A stretch of 64,000 bases of DNA from Kingdonia uniflora (lineage: Eukaryota > Streptophyta > Magnoliopsida > Ranunculales > Circaeasteraceae). The DNA lies in NCBI GenBank assembly GCA_014058105.1, contig JACGCM010001844.1:2542001-2606000 (forward strand), read 5' to 3'. The position numbers and the translations under genes are program-made. Positions 1 to 13,846 of the stretch are shown piece by piece (the first letter of the stretch is position 1; the number at the start of each line of letters is the position of its first letter). Below the pieces are notes generated by a model. That model was not told the origin of the DNA, did no database searches, and saw only the letters and a list, made by a program, of their open reading frames with translations.

Positions 1-1593
1 AAATCCGTGCACACAAAAGAGCGGAGTATATGGGGACTCAAGAGTCATGAGAATCACATTCTAATGTAACAGTTACTTCCTATTGCTATACGAAGGGTAT
101 TGCCAGAGCATATTGTAAAAGCCTTAATTGAATTAAGCAATTATTGGTGTTATGCTGAAGTGTAAATATTACAGACGACTTGGAAAATTTTGAATATCGT
201 GTGGCTCTTATGCTTTATAGTCTTGAAAAGATTTTCTCGCGTGGTTTTTTTTATGTAATGGAGCATTTGCCTATACATTGGGTTGATGAACTAAAGATTG
301 GTAGACCAGTATTTTATCGTTGGATGTATCCAATTAAAAGGTATCACCATACACTGAAGTTATTTGTGCATATTCGTGCCCATCCAGAGGCATCAATTGC
401 AAGATCTATGATTTTAGAAGAATGCATAAATTTGTGTTCAAGGTATTTGGAAGAGAATGTAGAAACCAAGTCAAGTCGACCGAGTAGAAATGATGATGGA
501 AGGGATGGCTCTGGTCGTGTTGTGGGTAAAAAATTACATTTTCGACTAGAACATATAACGATGACTCAAGCTCATCGATACGTTCTTTTCAACAATGACA
601 CAGTTGCCCCATTCATTGAGTAAGTTTTGAAACAAAATAATCATAATGTTTTATATAATCCCTTTCCATATCAATATGAAATTTATACGCTTATATATAT
701 TCTAACAGAAAACATCAAGATGAACTTTTAAGAAGATATCCTCGTACTTCACAACATGAAGTTAGTCGTCTTCAAAAATGAATAGTTTCATACTTGGTTC
801 AAAGATCACGCAAGTAATATACTTGTCAACAAAAATGACTATTTTCTTATAGTTATATTTCACCTTGTTAAGTTATTAATTAAATGTTGTTAAAAAAATA
901 GGTAAAGGAATTGGCAAAAGAAACACAAGTACGAGATAAAATCATGAGTTTAGCCTTGGGTCCTCTACCAGATGCATTGAGATTCAAGTCCTATAATCTT
1001 CGTGGATTTAGATTTTGAATAAAGAAAGTTGACATGCATAGAAAGACACAAAATAGTGGAGTTGTTCTAAAAGCAAGCAAATGAGTTACGCTTGTCGGAG
1101 TAACCTTTTAGGAGAAATTACTTTCCATGGAGAGTTAATAGACATCATTGAAATTCAATATCTCAATGGCATGAAGTTTGTGTTATTCAAATGAAATTGG
1201 ATTAAAAATCAAAGGGGAAAGAAAGTAGATGATTTTAGCTTTACGCTTGTGAACTTCAATAATTCATTATACAAAGATAATAACACTCTCGATGAGCCTT
1301 TTATCCTAGCTTCCCAAATAGAACAAGTTTAGCATGTACAAGATCCTTTAGAATCCGATTGGCATGTTGTAGTTGGAATGTCACCAAGAGACAGGTTCGA
1401 TAGGTACTCAACTGTTCAAGACAAAGAATTAGAAGTCACTCGAGCCAAGCCATTTAACATGCAACAACTGGACGATACTTTAAACATGTCGTGGGTGAGA
1501 CAAGGGGTAGATGGCACAACAATCGATACAACTCTTCCTGATGATGATCATATAGAGAAGGATGGGGAGGATGATAATTTAGGTGGTTTTTGA
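1..1593 (+). pseudogene. CACTA (En/Spm) TNP2-type transposase, C-terminal remnant
   Basis: A 147-codon open stretch at 180-623 carries the conserved core of DUF4218 (phrases such as MEHLPIH and YRWMYPI, then a RAHPE segment and CSRYLEEN), which in CACTA elements lies C-terminal to the transposase catalytic domain. A second exon-like piece around 700-1000 continues it (RRYPRTSQ, then ALGPLPDALRFKSYNLRGFRF-like text). The segment 1220-1593 matches the DUF4216 tail (DDYGFTLVNFNN, PFILASQ, then DWHVVVGMSPRD). Stops at 779-781 and 1330-1332 and missing joins show it is dead. The catalytic N-terminal half lies outside the window. It is cut off on the right by the solo LTR at 1712. Family assignment is from remembered CACTA protein patterns, not a search. 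Confidence 0.75.
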
Positions 1594-1706
1594 TACAGGA
1601 ACTTATGTTGTACATTTCTCGAAGAAAACTCTAGGACTTTCCTTATTGTTCTAGAATTAGTTTTTTTAAATAGAGATACCGTAATAGCTAAGAGAAAAAT
1701 CTTATT

Positions 1707-4200
1707 CAATCTGTAGTGTCCCAGATTTTTATTTTATTTTATTTGGCTATTTATTATTATTATCATTCATGCATCATACCTCATGCATCCTCATACATCA
1801 CCATTCATCATGCCTCTGCATCTCTTTTCCCTTATCAGGGTCTTGAGTTCTTCTTTTCTGGGTTTCGGTGGTTTTGGTGGTTGTTGGCGGAGTGGGTGAG
1901 TTGTGTTGGGTGCCAGCGTTGGGGCTGGTGTTGTTGTTGTTGTTGTTGATGATTTTGGCTTGTGTCTGTTGTATTGCTTTGGCTTAAGGGTGATCTTGTG
2001 GATATGAGAAGATTTGGGAATTTTCCAGTATTTGTTCGAACGAGATTTATATTCGTTCGAACGAGTTGACTTGTCTCCTGGAATTTGGCCCAAGACTTCT
2101 TAGTCGTTCGAACGACTTTATGGTCCATTCGCACGACCCATGTTCTCGTTCGAACGAGCTATCGAACGAAGTAACATAACCCCTGGTGTGTTGGCCCAAG
2201 GAAATATTTTTGTTCGAACGACCTTTCGAACAGTTGTTTGTTTCTAAGGTTTCTTTCCTTTTTGACTTTAGTCGTTAGAACGACTTTAGCATTCGTTCGA
2301 ACGACCATCGTATTCCTGTTTTGATTTAGTCTTTCCCTCTTTTCTTTTTAGGTTAATCCTTTGGGGAGAGAGAGAGTTAGAGAGAGATTCTAGATAGAGG
2401 ATTGCTGGCTTCACCTTCCCGATCCTCAATGCCACTTTTCAGTAAGTTTTCCCCAATTTCCTTTCACCCTAGATTTCTTGATTTCAGTTTTGATGAACCC
2501 TAATTGGTGGCTTAGTTTTGATTGTCGGGTTGGGTTTATTGTTTGGATCTAATATTTGATTGTTTGATTGATTGGTGGTTGTTATGATTGTTTGATTTCT
2601 GTAGTTTCTGCGTTCCAGTTGCCGGGGGGCGATATTAGAGTTTAGAGTACTGATTATAGTTTTGCCGGGATTCTAACTTTGTATCAGGCGAGTGTCCCTT
2701 CATTGCTAAATTCCTTTACTAGTTTAACCTGTGTTAGTTAGAGTTATGCATTGGCATTGAGGTGTTTGTGATTATCTTTTAAACTATATTGTTCCTTCAA
2801 TTGTAATTATGGTTTCAGCATTATTGTTTCCTATTGTTAGGCATGTAGGACGTGTTTCCCCTTGTCCTTTAGGAAGTTCTGCATTGTATGGTAGTTTCGT
2901 GGGTTGCCCTTGGCGGTTGTGTTCCAGTCTTGGAGAGACTGATGCTGTTGGATGTTATGACCGGTCAATTAGTCACTGTTTGCATATGTATTTTAGATGT
3001 GTTTACCATCCTCTAAGGCAAGTGGTTATCCTGTGTGTGTTGGCCAGATTATGGTTGTTGGGTTAGAATTGCTAAACTTCTCTTAGGCAAGGGTTATCCT
3101 GTGTGTGGGTCGTGGGGGCGGCTGTGGTGTTCAGATCCTTGGGATCTTGTTTCAGTGTGGGTTTCTTTTATTCTTTTAGCTTAACGGGATCGGATACATA
3201 AACTAACTCTACGTCGGCTGACCCTCGATAGGTTACCAGGATTCCTACATCGGGTTAAAATAGTAGGGTGATTCTTTGGCGACAGGTACTATCATATCTA
3301 TTACCCATCCGGAAGTGTGGGATGGTATGACACAGTCCTCAGGAACTGGACTTCATCCTCCGTGAGGCTGAAATTCCTAGGAATAAGTGAAATAAAGTTC
3401 AGACGTTGGCTCAGTGGGTTGCAAAGCCCATAACACTTTGATCAAGTGATAATATCTTTTAAACTGGTCGAGCTTGGACAAGAAATCGTACCATTGTATC
3501 CAATTGAGGTCTCGTTAAGGTTATTATGCATTAACGGTTGATCAACCCAATACATTGATTTATAGGGTCTAGCTCTTGATTTTACAATATCATAAACATT
3601 CATGATCAGGATAATTTTAGAATCATCTCACGTCATATCATATCAGCACATCATCACTTCATCGCATTACTTCATACGTACATGTATCTTTGTTCTTTTT
3701 TACTCACCCACTCTTTACTCCTTTCTGCACTCATATGTATCACTACACTTTATAACACTCCTTATCTCATTCACCTCTACTTTTTCTCTGCACCTATTAT
3801 ATTAGTAGGTGGTTTAGCCTTGATGGGCATTAGATTGCCACGGTTTTTCTCACTCTCACTTTGTTCCCCCCTTTTAGAGGCAGAGTAGTTGCAGGGTTTA
3901 GCTGAAAGTTTCAGCTGTTGGTTCCGGTGTTGTAATTGTTGCTCCTACTTTGGTTTTAGTATTTTTTTGTACGTTCTCAGCTTTTGACGTTGTATGTTTT
4001 GGATATTGTATTTACATTTTCAGTTGTATATATTTATATCTTTTGCTTCCATTTTATTCCTTTTACTCTGTTGATATTTCTATAGTCAATGACTGAGCCT
4101 GAACTGGTCTATGGCTCGGTTGGATTCCCCGACCTGCACATCCCGAATGATAGTAATTGGTCTAGCTACTGATTATTGGATTTTGAGGCGTGACACAATC
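1707..4200 (+). mobile_element. Solo LTR, copy A of a long-LTR family, with 5-bp target duplication
   Basis: The element body is 1712-4195 (2484 bp). It starts TGTAGTGTCCC and ends GGCGTGACA, the TG...CA ends of an LTR. The five bases before it (1707-1711, caatc) are repeated exactly after it (4196-4200). No gag-pol sequence is present, so it is a solo LTR left by recombination between two LTRs. Copies B (22611) and C (34879) in this window are clearly homologous along their length. Internal landmarks shared by all three are a TTCGAA-motif cluster, a GA- or TC-rich leader, and a conserved block near 3180-3560 containing TCGGGTTAAAATAGTAG. The ends resemble chromovirus (Tekay/Del) LTRs of Ty3/gypsy elements, which is an inference. 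Short open frames inside it look like chance. Confidence 0.88.
2034..2306. repeat. Cluster of TCGTTCGAACGA-type palindromes in LTR A
   Basis: At least five full copies of (T)CGTTCGAACGA or one-base variants, plus half sites, lie in about 270 bp in the first quarter of the LTR. Homologous clusters occur in copy B (about 22805-23095) and, with AACAA-type flanks, in copy C (about 35260-35525). The position upstream of the presumed leader fits a U3 enhancer region, but that role is inferred. Confidence 0.7.
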
Positions 4201-4387
4201 AATTATCAATTATCAATTCAAGCTTAATACTTTATAACTTTTATTTTTGTTTTTTGTTGATTAATTCAAGCCTTATTTAAGCTTTCTCTCTCTCTCCCTT
4301 TCCATTCAATGTACATGATATTATATTGTTTATTGTATGATATTTATGAAACTAATGGTGTTCATGTGCTTGTATTCTATTTTGCAG

Positions 4388-4628
4388 GTCTATCAAGACA
4401 AATAAACGTAGTCATAAGTATATGGAAGATGTCATAGCATACGATATGGTTCGGCTAAAAAGGATCGAAGAAAACAATGCTAATATGGATGCTTTGGGGC
4501 TGCGTAGGATTGCTACTGGAATGAGTTTATCTCATCAAAAGAAAAGCAAACCAAATGGGAGAAAGAATGGCAATAAGAAAGTGGTGTACAACTTGGCCTA
4601 CACCTTGGTGCAAGACTTAACAGAGTGA
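4388..4628 (+). pseudogene. CACTA-associated ORF fragment
   Basis: After an intron-like acceptor (TTTTGCAG ending 4387) an open frame reads into a charged segment with RLKRIEENNANMDALGLRRIA, followed by a Lys/Asn-rich stretch and a stop at 4626-4628. RIEENN...LGL text of this kind is common in accessory proteins of plant CACTA elements. The fragment lies directly right of solo LTR A and is probably the continuation of the element interrupted there. No start codon context is convincing, and the product is not recognised beyond the family resemblance. Confidence 0.45.
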
Positions 4629-5049
4629 CCCTGCAAATAACAGGACTTGCAAAATTTAGGCATCTTTTCATAAACAATTATTTGCAGCCACCTATCCTTG
4701 ATTCCTCCTACCCAAAATTTATCAGGGTATTATTTTGTAAGGTCAATCTTTATACACAGCCTAGCAACACTAGGTCTAGTGATATATCTGGTTGGTTGGT
4801 CCATCCTAAGATACTTACCACCAAGTAGAGCAGACATGTTCAGTGGAGTTTGTCTTCTTGCTTTTTTTTATTTTTTTTGCAAACAAATATGTATCAAATG
4901 AGTATTTAATGAACAAAATAGTCAACTGTTTGTTTAAGAGTAGAGTACAGGGGATGAAGAGACATCACGTAATCACGTGGTTAGATTTTTACTATAACTG
5001 CTATCTGATACACTAAATATCCTCCACGTTTGTCAATGATTTAATTAAA
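4629..5049. other. Non-coding spacer between CACTA fragment and SRP54 copy
   Basis: No supported gene. The sequence is AT-rich with short chance frames in two plus-strand phases. It is probably part of the decayed CACTA element. Confidence 0.5.
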
Positions 5050-6217
<1,168 letters not shown>

Positions 6218-6514
6218 ATAAGCAATGACATTTGCTATCAGAGCAAAGCAGAAAAAATAATACAGAGGAATTGCATTGTTTCCATTAATATTATAGCTTA
6301 AAGCTTAGCTTAACAAGACTGATCTGCTAGTGAAGAAGAGTAGAAGTTAAATTCTAGTATGTGCTAGTTAGGATTACCACCTACAAATATTATTGCAAAA
6401 AAAAATTTCAACTTATATAGAAAATGATTTAGTAAGCATGAGAATCTTGTCCCTTAAATTTATGTTTAATCCTTAACTATGTTATTCTTTGTTTATCTCT
6501 GACAATTAATAGGT

Positions 6515-6920
6515 ATTATTGAGGGTTCCTCGTCTTGCAATAAGGCTAATAAGAATGGAAGAGGATATGCAAAACCATGGAGCGAGTGGGATAATGGAAA
6601 AATCAAGATCTTGGAGTGGAATGAAGATTTCCAACCACTTGGACCTAATGAACCCAAGTGATATCTCATCTAGGTCAGCTTTTATTGTCTTGAATATATA
6701 TTTGTTGCCTTACGCATATCCAAATTTTCTATACGAGATAGATTTCTTTTTTGGGCAACTAGCACCTTAATATTTTTTCACGCACCTGAATATTTCACTT
6801 AAGGAAACCTTGTACGAAATGGAGCGATGTTCCCATTGACAATGCTATCTTGGAAGGTGGCAAGTAATACGTCTCTTGATGGGGTTTGAAAATCAGTAAA
6901 GGTAGTAGTTAATATACATA
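6515..6920 (+). pseudogene. PTTA/En-Spm-type CACTA accessory protein fragment
   Basis: Open text at about 6519-6658 reads as a Gly/Arg-rich start, then GKIKILEWNEDFQPLGPNEPK, a pattern like the W-N-E-x-x-Q-P-x-G motif of plant PTTA/En-Spm transposon proteins. The continuation near 6800-6900 is decayed (stops, frame changes). A further piece of the same kind of protein occurs at 19672-20212, on the other side of the MULE, which suggests the MULE split one host transposon. Confidence 0.45.
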
Positions 6921-7235
6921 GTTAAGCATTTTTAAAATGTATAACTTGATTATTCAAAATTTTAATTTGACATAAATTTTGTTTTGAATTTACTGATGAG
7001 GAGCATCTAGCAAGCAAGCATACCCCCCCGTGTAGAGCCAAACCAGTGCCCAACTTTAGAAAGATATTACTATTATATTTTATATTTTATATAATTTGAC
7101 AACCATTTTACCGGCAATGACGCAGAAAAAAAGTAATAATCAGGCAAACCTCACTTATCACCCTAGGACTGGGAGGAAGACATTTGCACGTGTAAAAGCA
7201 AAGGAATATATATATATATATATATATATATATTC
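6921..7235. other. AT-rich spacer ending in a (TA)n microsatellite
   Basis: No gene. A perfect TA run covers about 7207-7232 directly beside the left end of the MULE. AT-rich targets are usual for Mutator-like elements, and the run hides the exact target duplication. Confidence 0.8.
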
Positions 7236-7345
7236 GGAGAGGATTTTGAGACACTCAAGTCTCACTCAATAGCAGCCAATTTGCTATATAGGAAATGAGG
7301 TGAAAAATCAAATAGTGTATCCTGCCCCACTCTCTCTACCTGGCA
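7236..7345 (+). repeat. MULE left terminal inverted repeat
   Basis: Pairs with 19385-19529. It lacks about 60 bases found in the right copy, including a 12-bp hairpin. It is followed by long TC-rich tracts (7411-7500) that have counterparts inside the right end. Confidence 0.8.
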
Positions 7346-7963
7346 GTTACGTCGCATTGATGTCTCCTTTTCCCACTTTCTTATAAAGATTTTAAACATT
7401 ACATTATTGTCTTACCCTCTCTCTCTCTCTCTCTCTTACAAGCCACCTTCCTTCTCTCTCTCTTACAAACCACCTTCTATCTCTCTCTCTTACAAACCAA
7501 ACTCTGTTATACTCACCACCATTAAAGTATAAATTGAAATCCCTAAAACTTCCCTAAATTTCCTCCATTAAATCTATTTATCTCTCTCAAATAATTTTTC
7601 TCTCTTGGACAATTTATCTCTGCTGTACTCATCGTTAGAGACAGGGGAGACAAGTTTCTTTTCGTTGGGATTTCCCTTCATCTTTTCCCCATCTTTTCAG
7701 GAAAGGGGATAAAAGAAGAATAATTTGTTGTTGCGTTGAATATTAGGGTCCCAAATATTAGAAAACATAGAGAAAGTGGAAATTAGCGTCTATTTGAAGG
7801 TATTGGAACTCCCTGTTATACCTTGACAATAATCCCCCAATAATGATAGTAGTTCATTTATCCCTAATAATTATAGTTCATTTACAATCAAAATTGGAAA
7901 TTTCTTTTGCATCTATACATTGTACCCCTAGTTTACGTCCCCTTTATGCATTGGATATACAAA

Positions 7964-8272
7964 ATTGTCGAATTCAACATTATGGCAATGGGATTAGAGT
8001 TATGGAAACTTGGTATTGTGGAATTCGATAAATTAACTATGAAATTGGACTTAATTAAAAAAAAATTTGTCAAAATTGATAATTTAATTATAAAATTAGA
8101 CTAAGAAAAATTGAAATTTACCAAATTTAATTGGAATTATAAAACAAAATATTGTCGAGATCGACAATTATGATAATGTACATGAATCATTGTATATATA
8201 ACGTTATCGATTTCGACAATTTCTAAGTACAATTGGAGTTATATATAGGAGTATATTGTCAATTTTGATAAT
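7964..8272. repeat. Palindrome array 1
   Basis: One degenerate palindrome at 7964-7980 and three at 8151-8168 (perfect ATTGTCGA-GA-TCGACAAT), 8203-8220 and 8254-8272, with starts 52 and 51 bp apart. They lie between the MULE left end and the PMD start codon. Confidence 0.85.
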
Positions 8273-9991
8273 ATTTCCCTTACACTTAGACTAATTCCCA
8301 TCAAATTGTGTACAGGTACACCATAAAAGAGAAAGTGCCTCCTACAGCTTCCAATAGAAGAAAAAAAGAGTTGCACATAGCAGACCCAGAACACTCGGAC
8401 TTTGGAGATTTAGTTACATATATATAAGAGAAAGAGAAAGAATGTTGAAACGACAACAATGGTCCCTCCAAACACTGTTGAACAATGCCCCCCAAACACT
8501 GTTAAACAATCCCCTCCAAACACTGTTAAAACTACAAATGAGGGTGTTTCTTAACACAGTGGAGCTCGAGTTGAAAATGGTGATGAGGTTTGGGTGACTG
8601 GGGTTTCTCAAATTTAGAGTGAGTCAGCTCAAACTACTTTAGGAGCTCAACCAACACTCCTAACAGATTGTGATTTTAATATAGATAGTGTTGGGGAGAA
8701 TTATGAATGTAGTTCTGGGCGCAATTGTGAGGGCAAGGCGGCTGCAAACAACGAAGAGGTTGGCCTTATTGATACTAGTTTGCTCAGGAGCTTCAAGTTC
8801 CATAGAGCGAGGTCGATCGCGCTAGGGCAGGTATAGTACTTAATTATTATTTTCTATTCCCATTATTTATTAAATTTTATTTGGCAATCATAATTTTTTT
8901 TGACATAATCGATGTTATTATTTAGGCGAAGGCATGCCTTCGTGTTCACCATCACCTGTCAACATGGGATCTTACAAAGGAACCACAAATGGTCCATGAT
9001 TTGGTTAAGTTGAAGGGTTTACATAGAATTGAGGCCATATCCTATGATTCTTATAACTCTGGCCTTATTTCTGCTTTTGCTAAACATTGGCAGCTAGAAA
9101 CTAACAGTTTCCACTTCAAATAGGAGGAGATGACTCCAACTTTGGATTATATGGAGCAACTGATTGGCTTTTCTACAGAAGGTGATGCCATTGTAATTGG
9201 CAAGACTTGGTGATTTCCCACACTTCACAAGGTATTCGAGAAGAATCTTTTACTATATTTAAAAGGATTCAAGGCTATGAAAGATGGTGGTGCCAGTAAT
9301 TCTTTGTCGCTGAAGAAACTAAGAGAACATTATACCTATAAATTAGATAAGGTTCTCAGTGACGGTACTGCTACGAGGGCCAAGAAGAAGGGGTTAATAG
9401 GCAGGTTTGTTGCTCGTGCGTACATGCTATACGTACTTGGATCATTCTTATTCCCCACAAAAAAGGGTATTGATGTCATCGCACGATATATGGACGGGCT
9501 TGCCAAGGACAAAGCAGCAAAGAAGTGGTCATGGGGGTCAGCAGTTCTAGCGCACATATATCACAATCTCGGTACAGCATCTCGAGATGATTGGAGGCAA
9601 TTTGCATGTTGTACCACGCTACTCGAGGTGATTCCCCTACTCATTTACTACTAATTTTTATATATATTCATCCACCTATCCCTTTACTAATTTGATTTTG
9701 TTTATCTATATACATGTAGTCATGGATTTTTGCACATTTCTCAAAGCTTGCTGGGATACCAACGGAGATGAATTTCAACCAATACGAGCACTGTACTTGT
9801 TGGAAATAGGGCGGATCTGATATAGATAGATACAGTGGTCCGGCTTTACTAAAGTTTAGGGAAGCATTTGACAAATACAAAGTCGATGATACAAGTTTTT
9901 TATATGAACTATCCCATAATTTTTTGGTAGTATACACAGGTCTATTGGTCACTATTATATACTTGGATAAACAACCAATATGTAAGTGCAT

Positions 9992-10172
9992 ATTATCGAA
10001 GTCGAAGTCGACAATATAGGAAGTGTATATGGAATCAGGCAATGTATAATATTGTCGAGTTCGAAAATTATGGCAATGTAGATCTAGTTTTGCATATATA
10101 ATATTGTCGACCTCGATAATTATTGTAATGTAGTTCTAGTTATGCCTATATAATATTATCGAGATCGACAAT
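9992..10172. repeat. Palindrome array 2 (PMD intron)
   Basis: Four copies starting at 9992, 10051, 10103 and 10155. The last three are exactly 52 bp apart and the spacers are similar to each other (TATG..AATGTA, then CATATATAAT). The array lies within the intron between the 9720 and 10314 exons. Confidence 0.85.
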
Positions 10173-10965
10173 TATAAAGTCCAATTGGAGTTATGCATAT
10201 ATTATATTATCAAGTCTCAATTTTTTTTGTCTTTGTAAAGTTTTTTTTTTAGATGTCTTTCCATTATATTTTCCTGTTATTAACATAATATATTTGGCTC
10301 ATTTTTCATGTAGGTTGTATGGGACCCATATAGAGATAAAAGGGATTTTGCACATGGGTTCAAGGAGATCGCCTATTTTTATGGTACACAAGCAAGTCCA
10401 GACCATATTCGGCCCTACTACCCAAATTGGGTTGTACGGCAGTTCTCACGGGAACAAGGCATCCTCACAAAGCCTTTGTGTCTAGATGTGTCCAAGCTTT
10501 GGATCTCAGAAGAGCCGAGGAAATATAACCCTAAGTATGAGTGGGTTGATTGCTTCACCAAAAAGAAGTGGAAGGATTGGATACTGAAGAAGCCTGACAG
10601 GGAGCGGAGGGTACAAGAGGGGCCTCCAGTATGTACGAAGGGATACTTGAAGCGGTTTACCACTGTCTCGTGGACGATGATCTGTCCCATTACGATTGAC
10701 TTGGCTGTAGATGATGATGTTGGGATGTTTGGAACCCTAAGCATGCCACTCTGTCTTCAAATGCCCATAATACCATGCTAACACGGGCTGAATCTTGCGG
10801 GTTAGATCGGCAAATCAAGGCATTAAATGATGAACTTTAGAAGCTTAAGGAAGATAAAAATCAAGAGTCTTAAGTCAACATAAAGCTAGCAGAGGCCCTG
10901 AATGAGAAGGTCAGTATTTATCCACAGTTAATGTTTGTGTTTATCCACAGTTATCCTTATATCTA

Positions 10966-11087
10966 ATTATCGAGTTCGACAATTAACTTGATATATGTGA
11001 AGTTAAAAATATATCATATTGTCGAGCTCGAAAATTATGTAGTTGTTTGTGAATTTATCTATATGTAATATTGTTAAGATCGACAAT
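10966..11087. repeat. Palindrome array 3 (PMD intron)
   Basis: Copies at 10966, 11018 and 11070, exactly 52 bp apart, each one to three bases off the consensus. A further degraded copy is near 11110-11140. The array lies in the intron after the exon ending near 10910. Confidence 0.85.
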
Positions 11088-12118
11088 AATATAGTGAGAT
11101 ACATTAGAAAATTGTTGAATCCCCAGTGGGTCGATAATTTTGAAATTCACATGTGCAATTTTAATTGGGTTATAGAATAATTGATTCATCACCCCTTAAC
11201 CTCAGACAAGTAATTGTAATTTTCTAAGAGAAAGCATTGATCAAATAAAGGAGGACATACAATTGAAATATGTACTTGACGAGAAATGTGTACTAGCATA
11301 CACAGATCTACCGGGCCAATTAGATGCGACCCTCCATTGATTGCTTTATTCCAAACCATGATGTTCGTAATAATATTTTTGTTTGTAGATATTGGAGAAC
11401 AAGAATTTACAAGAAAAAAATGCAAGTTTGGAGGCAGAGCTAAGGCAAAAATTTGACCTTAAAGAATGTAATGTAAGCTTATCCATTGAGTTTAATAAGA
11501 AAGCAATGTGGAGTGTAACATTATTACTTATTGGAGTCCATTAATCATTCTCACATGGGGCGTAATTATTTTACAAATGTGTATAGTCTAAAGAAAATAA
11601 GTCACTAAAAGTGGTCATGCCCTTTTGATGGAAGAGATAGATTTGTAACTTCTACCAGCTACACCTGCAAGTTTACCCACACTTGTATGGGATCTACTAG
11701 TTTATGGCTGCATTATTTCTAACTCTAGTAACATTTTTCTTGTGCTGCTTGTTTTGAACAGCTAGCTATCCTCCAATTACATCAGCATATGACAGACATA
11801 AACCTAGCAAAGAAGTATGATAACTTGCTGTCTGCGCATGAGGAACTTAAGAAAAAGTTAATTGCGAAAGAAGATTTTGTAAGTCATTCTAAATGAATGA
11901 TATTAGTTTTTGTTAGTGAATTGGAGTTTGTATTTGATAATCCAAAAGTGAATGGAATGTCTTTGCTAGGTTTGATAGTATTGACTTTATTTAAGTTTAA
12001 TTTTGTGAAGCACTTGAGTATATTTTTTTATGCTATATGTTAGGGATAATCAGATGTTCCATTCAACTTGTGTTCCCTGGTCAATATCTATTTGGTTATG
12101 GTAGTAGTCATGTGTAAA

Positions 12119-12263
12119 TATTATCGAACTAACCAATGCATCGACAATAACAACTTAAGTAATTGTCGATTTCGACAATTTGTCATTGGTGAGACAACAT
12201 AGTATTGTCGAAATCGATAATTTATCTCTTTTTAAACAATATAGTATTGTCAAAATCGACAAT
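12119..12263. repeat. Palindrome array 4 (PMD intron)
   Basis: A stretched copy at about 12119-12147, a perfect one at 12162-12179 (ATTGTCGA-TT-TCGACAAT), and copies at 12204 and 12246, 42 bp apart in this array instead of 52. It lies in the intron before the 12326 exon. Confidence 0.85.
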
Positions 12264-13846
12264 AATTGACTGTCAAATCAAAAAACTTGAACTGGATGCT
12301 CATCTTCTTTATGTCTTTGGAATAGATACTGAACTGGACATCTAAGTACAAAAAAGAAGCTGCGAGAGTTACGGAGGAAACTAACAATCTCGTAAGCCCC
12401 CCCCCCCCCCCCTCCATATTTATTTAATGGAATGTTTATTTTATTGTTAATCCTAATGTTGGAGCTTTTTTCAGTGTAAGAAGTTGGTTAATGCTGAAGA
12501 GATGAAGAAATCTTTGGAAGTAAATAATAATGAATGGGTATGACCTATTCCTGACTCATGTACCTATGTCACCCCATTTCATGTCATTATTGATAAGCTT
12601 TGGTGATGCACCTATTAGTATCTACTCTAATATCTAGTTGTTGTTATTACATGAGGTTTGGCGTCAATCATTTAAGAAGGCACTGGCGAGTGAAGGGATG
12701 GGAGACATGTGGGACTGAACGTTTGAAGAACTTTTTAACCAGAATGAAAGATTCTTCACAATAGCATAGCAAGAACCCAAGGGAGATTATCAAGAAGACT
12801 TGGTTTATATGGGGGTAACCTTTGAAAATGTTATCATTGCTAGGAGGGAGAATACAGCTAAGAAGAAGAAGTTATGAGATGTTTTATTCTAACCATGGAC
12901 GAAGTATCTTCTAGATGTTGTTGGCATCGAAATCAGTGATAACAATCTGCTTTTAAGGTTACCACCACGATTCAGCAGTAGATCCAGTATAGATTCTTAG
13001 ATGTAATGAAATCATTAAAGTCTTTTCTCTATAAGGACCCTGCATTCTGGAAGAGTATCTTCAGCCAAACATTGGGTATACAATTTACTCTAGCCGATGA
13101 GAAGGCGTATCAAAGTCTGTTGAAGGCGTGTTCTTTTGGCCATCAACATGTGGAGTATAGGCATATGGCACATTTACAATCTACTTATTATGAAAAAGTT
13201 GTGTTCTTTATTAGCCACACTAAAGAATATACATTTTTACCCCTCCTTTGGACACGTAAAAAAAATACTACTTCAAATGAAGAGAAGTTCCAAAACTTTC
13301 TTATGGATACTAGTAAGTACTAGTGGCTTGGTTTGGGGGCAGATAATCATCATGTTCATTTATTTCCAAGGTTTGATGCACCAATGCCTCCAGTTTCTAC
13401 CCTTTTCTGCGGTCATGCAAATATGGAAATTCCTCCAGCTTTTGTGAAAGAACAACTGACAAGGTATTTTGATGTGAAGGTAAGGGGACCTTTAAGGCAT
13501 TAATTAGAGAGTACAATGTAAAGGGGTATAGAGTGAATAACATGATCGTTGTTGGTTCGTCGACAATCAAATAGGATTGTCGACCAAATGTTTGTATATC
13601 ACAATTCTGATACCTCACTGTTTAGTATACATGGTTATCCAATTTGTGTATATCACAGTTCTTTTAGCTCATTGTTTGTATATCACATTATATAATTTTT
13701 TGTAAAAAGTGCCCCTTGTTGATTTATTTTTTGTAGTATACACAGCTCAGTTAGCTCATCTGAATCACATTTCTTATTGTTCAAAGCATGTACACATTGG
13801 TTGTGAAGAATATTTTAACAGTGCACTTAGAGTTAAAAAATAAAAT

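Larger units (their letters stand above)
8459..13503 (+). pseudogene. Plant mobile domain (PMD, MAIN/MAIL1-type) gene with coiled-coil exons, decayed
   Basis: Exons can be followed with GT-AG borders: 8459-8830 (starts with three PPNTV-type repeats, ends SIALGQ), 8926-9627, 9720 to about 9893, 10314 to about 10910, then short coiled-coil exons near 11387-11474, 11758-11880, 12326-12390 and 12474-12540, and a last part to about 13503. The PMD core is clear: LISAFAKHWQLETN, EEMTPTLDYMEQLIGF, SLSLKKLREHY, GSAVLAHIYHNLG and, in the next exon, WIFAHFSKLAGIP. The 10314 exon has RPYYPNWVVRQF and IPTEM-type context typical of transposon-borne PMD proteins. It is broken by stops at two conserved positions near 9121 and 9210, by others in exon 1, and by one near 9815. 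The C-terminal segment (13006-13503) is not recognised. PMD proteins are known in plants both as transposon cargo and as host silencing factors. Confidence 0.8.

Noticed and set aside
1716..1949. Open frames inside LTR A (both strands, 1716-2134) and inside LTR B (24432-24827) as genes
   Set aside because: They lie in repetitive LTR DNA, are low in complexity, and are not conserved in frame between the three LTR copies.
9668..10042. Minus-strand 124-codon frame across the PMD gene
   Set aside because: It runs opposite a recognisable PMD exon and through a palindrome array. No protein family is seen.
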